Below, piece after piece: positions 60,922 through 64,000 of a stretch of 64,000 nt of DNA. This DNA comes from Deltaproteobacteria bacterium (lineage in GTDB: Bacteria; Myxococcota_A; Polyangia; Polyangiales; Polyangiaceae). The stretch covers positions 1 to 64,000 of the forward strand of contig JACRCQ010000062.1 of assembly GCA_016218915.1 (NCBI GenBank). Direction: 5' to 3'. The position numbers were made by a program, and so were the translations under genes. The notes beneath the pieces are model-generated. The model was given only the letters and a program-made list of their open reading frames with translations. It was not told the DNA's origin and searched no databases. Position 1 is the stretch's first letter, and each line of letters opens with the position of its first letter.

Positions 60922-60948
60922 CGCTTTGCCTGCGGCCAGGAGCTGATC

Positions 60949-61323
60949 ATGGACGAGCGAACCCGGAACGAGTCCGAAACCGACGCGAAAGATGCGTCGG
61001 CAAACGCGTGTTGCGACGGGGCCGAGGGTTGCAGCTGCGAGCGGCCAGCGGCAAGCGGATTGCCGTCGTGGCTCAAGCTCCTGGTGGCTGGCGGGATCCT
61101 GCTCGCAGCGATCTGGGTGGGGTTGCGGTCGCTCGCAGCAAAGCCGGCAGCCTCGGCCGAACCCGCGACAGCGGTAGCATCCGCTTCTGCCACCCAACCT
61201 TCCTCGCCGCCTGTCCAAGCGCCGCAGGTCAATCAGCCGAGCTGCTGCGGCGGCGGCAACGCACCACAGGGAGCACAGCCCCCCAAGTGCGGCTCCCCAT
61301 CGCCCGGCTGCTGCGGGCATTGA
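60949..61323 (+). CDS. Cys-rich single-pass membrane protein
   Basis: A 124-residue protein with a Cys-rich N-terminus (ACCDGAEGCSC), one membrane helix (LLVAGGILLAAIWVGLRSLA), an Ala/Pro/Ser linker and a Cys-rich end (SCCGGGN, GCCGH). No family is recognised. Paired Cys on both sides of a membrane suggest metalloid or Hg(II) binding, or disulfide exchange with the CcdA-like protein encoded next. GGAG precedes the ATG. Confidence 0.75.
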   Translation: MDERTRNESETDAKDASANACCDGAEGCSCERPAASGLPSWLKLLVAGGILLAAIWVGLRSLAAKPAASAEPATAVASASATQPSSPPVQAPQVNQPSCCGGGNAPQGAQPPKCGSPSPGCCGH

Positions 61324-61332
61324 GCAAGCGCC

Positions 61333-62034
61333 ATGGAGGAGTGGATTCGGCAGACTCTTTCCGGCCACAGCCTGGGCTTCGGCGCGCTCCCGGCTGCGTT
61401 CTTGTTCGGCGCACTGGCCGCGGTCAGCTCGTGCTGCACCCTGCCGGTGCTCGGCGCGGTGGCGGGATACGCGAGCTCCCTGGATGCGCGGGCCGCACGG
61501 CGAGAACGATGGCTGGTCGCGCTCGCGTTCATGCTCGGAACGGTCTTGTCGCTGGCCGCGCTCGGCGCGGTAACGGGATTTGTCGGCGATCTGGCCGGGG
61601 CATCGCTCGGCAAGTACTGGCGATTCGCGGCTGGCCTCGTAGCGGTGTTGTTCGGACTCGTGAGCCTGAATCTGCTGCGAATCAAGACTCCCAAGCTCGA
61701 TCTCACCCGGGCTTCGACCCAGCGAAGCGTTGCCGGAGCGATGATCTACGGCCTGGCGCTGGGCGGCGGTACCACCGCGTGCGCATTCGGGTGCAATCCG
61801 CTGATTCCCGTCGCCATGGGCGCGGCAGTGCTGCAAGGCAAGGCTCTGCTGAGCGCGGCGCTCCTCGCCTCCTTCGCCCTCGGCTACAGCTTGCCCCTGG
61901 CCGCTGGCGTCGTGGGAATCGGTTTTGGAGTCGGCTCGCTCAGCCAGGTCGCCCAGAAGATCATGCCCATTGCGCGTGTCGCCGGCGGGGTGGTGTTGAT
62001 CGCAGTGGGCTTTTATCTCTTGAAAGGAGCTTGA
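61333..62034 (+). CDS. CcdA/DsbD-type transmembrane thiol-reducing protein
   Basis: A 233-residue membrane protein with six helices of the CcdA/DsbD transmembrane family. The redox Cys are in AVSSCCTLPVLG (first helix) and ACAFGCNPLIP (fourth helix). Such proteins carry electrons from cytoplasmic thioredoxin to extracytoplasmic thiols. Placed between the Cys-rich protein and hgcA, it may keep paired Cys reduced. It starts nine bases after the previous stop. Confidence 0.85.
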   Translation: MEEWIRQTLSGHSLGFGALPAAFLFGALAAVSSCCTLPVLGAVAGYASSLDARAARRERWLVALAFMLGTVLSLAALGAVTGFVGDLAGASLGKYWRFAAGLVAVLFGLVSLNLLRIKTPKLDLTRASTQRSVAGAMIYGLALGGGTTACAFGCNPLIPVAMGAAVLQGKALLSAALLASFALGYSLPLAAGVVGIGFGVGSLSQVAQKIMPIARVAGGVVLIAVGFYLLKGA

Positions 62035-62037
62035 GCC

Positions 62038-63183
62038 GTGTGCTGCAGCACTCCATCCAAGTGCGGGTGCGGGCAACCGGAGCCGCGCACCGCCACTCCG
62101 ACGGGCGTGAAGCCCGTGACCCTCGGACGGCTCGCAGAGCCCTGGAGCGCGGGGGTCATCCACACGGAGGTGGGCGAGGTGCCCAGGATCGAAACGAAGC
62201 TCACCGCGCGTGACCGTCTCGGTGCCTTCAAGGTCCGCTTCGCCGTCGGGCGCATGAGCTACCGGGTCCGTGCCGGCCTGTACGCGGTGGGTACCCCCGA
62301 TGCATCTTCGCCTGTGCTCGTATCGGCCAACTACAAGCTGAGCTTCGACGTGCTCCGATCTTCGATGGCGGGCCGCTCTGCCTGGATCCTCGTGCTCGAC
62401 ACCAAGGGCATCAACGTCTGGTGCGCAGCCGGCAAGGGGACATTTGGAACCGACGAGATCGTGCGGCAGGTGCAGTCCTGCGGCCTGGACCGCGTCGTGT
62501 CCCACCGCAAGCTGATTGTTCCGCAGCTCGGGGCGCCTGGAGTGCGCGCCCACGAAGTCCGCCAGCGCTGCGGATTCCGCGTGGAATACGGACCGGTGCG
62601 CGCCTCGGATCTGCCGGCGTTCCTCGACGGTGGCGCAAAGGCTTCGACCGAGATGCGCCGCGTCCGTTTCGACTTGTGGGATCGACTCGTCGTCAGTCCG
62701 GTCGAGCTGGTCGGCGGAGCGCGCAAGGCTCTGCTGGTGGCCGCATCCCTGGTGCTCTTGGGAGGTATCTCGTCTGCAGGATATTCGCTGGCAGGCGTCC
62801 GCACCGCAGGGCTACCGGCTGCAGGATTCGTCCTTGGAGCGTTCCTGGGCGCCACGATCCTCGGCCCGGCGCTGTTGCCATGGCTGCCCGGCCGTGCATT
62901 CTCCACCAAGGGGGCTGCGCTCGGGCTGTTGATGTCATCCGGCGTTGTTGCACTGTCGCTTCACGCAGGCGCGACATGGCTGCAGGCCGCCGCGTGGGTC
63001 GTGCTCATCCCGGCGCTCACGAGCTTCGTGCTGATGAACTTCACCGGTGCTTCCACGTTCACCTCGCAAAGCGGCGTGCTGCGCGAAATGCGACGCGCCG
63101 TCCCGGTGCAGATTGGAGCGTCGGCCGTGGGGCTCGGGCTATGGATCACATCGCTCCTGACTTCGGGGGGACGCGGACCATGA
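62038..63183 (+). CDS. hgcA: HgcA-like corrinoid protein (mercury-methylation type)
   Basis: A 381-residue protein. The N-terminal domain (about 60-220) is the corrinoid-binding domain of the CFeSP gamma-like fold and contains the diagnostic cap-helix sequence GINVWCAAGKGTFGTDE, with Cys129 the cobalt ligand. Flanks such as GLYAVGTPDASSPVLVSANY, IVPQLGAPGVRAHEVR and YGPVRASDLPAFLDGG match HgcA closely. The C-terminal half has five membrane helices, as in HgcA. In HgcA, the methyl group passes from corrinoid to Hg(II). An N-terminal Cys cluster (MCCSTPSKCGCG) is unusual. GTG start after AAAGGAG. ATGA overlap with hgcB. Confidence 0.88.
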   Translation: MCCSTPSKCGCGQPEPRTATPTGVKPVTLGRLAEPWSAGVIHTEVGEVPRIETKLTARDRLGAFKVRFAVGRMSYRVRAGLYAVGTPDASSPVLVSANYKLSFDVLRSSMAGRSAWILVLDTKGINVWCAAGKGTFGTDEIVRQVQSCGLDRVVSHRKLIVPQLGAPGVRAHEVRQRCGFRVEYGPVRASDLPAFLDGGAKASTEMRRVRFDLWDRLVVSPVELVGGARKALLVAASLVLLGGISSAGYSLAGVRTAGLPAAGFVLGAFLGATILGPALLPWLPGRAFSTKGAALGLLMSSGVVALSLHAGATWLQAAAWVVLIPALTSFVLMNFTGASTFTSQSGVLREMRRAVPVQIGASAVGLGLWITSLLTSGGRGP

Positions 63184-63479
63184 GGTATCTCGAGGAAGCC
63201 GTCAGGCTGGAGTACGACGCCTCGCTCTGCAACGGCTGCGGGATGTGCGTCCATGTCTGCCCGCACGCCGTCTTCGTGATGGAGCGCAAGCGCGCTGTGC
63301 TCGCCGACCGCGGGGCGTGCATGGAGTGCGGGGCGTGTGCGGGCAATTGCGAGCAGCAGGCGATCCGGGTTCCGGCCGGAGTTGGCTGCGCCGCCGCGCT
63401 ATTGCCGAGTGTCCTTGCCAGGAGAGAACCCGCAAACGTGACGTGCGGGTGCTCGGGCGACGGGTCGGGCTGCTGCTGA
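63180..63479 (+). CDS. hgcB: HgcB-like 2[4Fe-4S] ferredoxin
   Basis: A 99-residue ferredoxin with two cluster motifs: CNGCGMCVHVC (about 17-27) and CMECGACAGNC (about 47-57). The second contains the CMECGAC signature of HgcB. A further Cys near residue 70 and a CxC-CC tail (TCGCSGDGSGCC) correspond to the extra Cys that deliver Hg or electrons in HgcB. It is thought to reduce the cobalt of HgcA. The start overlaps hgcA by ATGA. Confidence 0.88.
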   Translation: MRYLEEAVRLEYDASLCNGCGMCVHVCPHAVFVMERKRAVLADRGACMECGACAGNCEQQAIRVPAGVGCAAALLPSVLARREPANVTCGCSGDGSGCC

Positions 63480-63485
63480 AGCCGC

Positions 63486-63502
63486 CAGACCACCCGGCGT
63501 GG
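63486..63502. terminator. Weak hairpin after hgcB
   Basis: Stem GACCAC/GTGGTC with loop CCGGC lies between the stops of the convergent hgcB and araC genes. It has no T-tract, so termination here would need other factors. Confidence 0.3.
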
Positions 63503-63535
63503 TCCAACGAGAGGCCAAGGCCCCGTGTGGACCTC

Positions 63536-64000
63536 CTAGCCGACCCCGCATGCCTGGCTCGGGGGGACTCCGAACTTGCGCGCGTACTCGCGGCTGAACT
63601 GGCTCGGGCTCTCGTAGCCGACATCCAATGCGGCCGCGGTGACCGACGCGCCGCCTGCCTTGAGCAACCTCCGTGCCTCGAGCAAGCGGAGCTCCTTCTG
63701 GTACTGCAGCGGCGTCGTCGAGGTGACCGCCCTGAAGTGCTTGTGGAATGACGACGCGCTCATTCCGACGCGCCGTGCGAGCTCCGGAATCGCGATCGGC
63801 GAGCGGATGTCGTTGCGGATGTGCCCAATGGCGCGGGCAATGGCGCTCGCGTTGCTGTCGTGGCGGATCAGGCTGCGAAGCATTCCGCCGAACGGCGCCA
63901 CCAGCAAGCGATAGTGGATCTCCTTGGAGATGAGCGGACCGAGCACCTTCGCGTCCGTTGGGGAGTCTGCAAGCGCCAGGTATCGACGCAACGCGTCCAG
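63536..64000 (-). CDS. AraC-family regulator (partial at window edge)
   Basis: The C-terminal 154 residues of a regulator that continues past the window. It contains the end of an N-terminal AraC_N-type domain (HYRLLVAPFGGMLRS) and both helix-turn-helix motifs of AraC (IPELARRVGMSASSFHKHFR and VTAAALDVGYESPSQFSREY). It is convergent with hgcB and need not regulate it. The missing N-terminus would lie beyond 64000. Confidence 0.9.
   Translation of the reverse strand: MDALRRYLALADSPTDAKVLGPLISKEIHYRLLVAPFGGMLRSLIRHDSNASAIARAIGHIRNDIRSPIAIPELARRVGMSASSFHKHFRAVTSTTPLQYQKELRLLEARRLLKAGGASVTAAALDVGYESPSQFSREYARKFGVPPSQACGVG

Noticed and set aside
62038..63183. Acetyl-CoA synthase/CFeSP gamma subunit instead of HgcA
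   Set aside because: The cap-helix Cys within NVWCAAGK, five C-terminal membrane helices and an adjacent CMECGAC ferredoxin fit HgcA, and no other acetyl-CoA-pathway genes are near.

Overview
The window is GC-rich bacterial chromosome from a Gram-negative: there are outer-membrane efflux proteins, lipobox signal peptides followed by Ser/Ala/Pro linkers, frequent GTG and TTG starts and many ATGA/GTGA stop-start overlaps. Regulators with two-component partners, periplasmic lipoproteins of unknown function, FAM173-like secreted methyltransferase and HPII-type catalase together suggest a Myxococcota (Polyangia-like) genome. That assignment is inference; no rRNA or marker gene is present.

Left part (1-12.4 kb): a compact amidoligase / two gamma-glutamylcyclotransferase-like / small-protein cluster, an unusual response regulator lacking its phospho-acceptor Asp, a CorC/HlyC-type membrane protein, and a CzcCBA/CusCBA-type heavy-metal efflux operon divergent from its probable two-component system.

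Accessory part (12.5-26 kb): a DDE transposase, a broken TIGR04255 operon, a Tyr/Ser recombinase mosaic pseudogene, RhuM and Fic family genes, unknown proteins, two families of dispersed intergenic repeats, a phased operator array in front of fic, and a pfpI-marR operon with a perfect 24-bp palindrome. This looks like a region of repeated insertion and decay.

Middle part (26-50.5 kb): a six-gene minus-strand operon (periplasmic adaptor, ABC ATPase, two MacB-type permeases, response regulator, histidine kinase); a lipoprotein and an orphan barstar-like gene; a four-gene chain of 4-bp overlaps that includes a 47-residue SEC-C protein; a large VWA lipoprotein; a five-gene operon joining a LamG-like lipoprotein and outer-membrane protein to a ferric-iron-type ABC importer; a lipoprotein methyltransferase; a LysR regulator with an operon of redox and stress enzymes ending in a truncated TMEM175 gene; and a diguanylate cyclase.

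Right part (50.5-64 kb): a type II P-type cation ATPase, a second CorC-type protein, an AI-2E family transporter with a 29-codon upstream ORF, a large HPII-type catalase, and the most notable locus, arsR - arsM - Cys-rich membrane protein - CcdA-like - hgcA - hgcB. The last two carry the diagnostic motifs of the mercury-methylation pair (NVWCAAGK and CMECGAC) yet sit in an arsenic-type operon. The window ends inside an AraC regulator.
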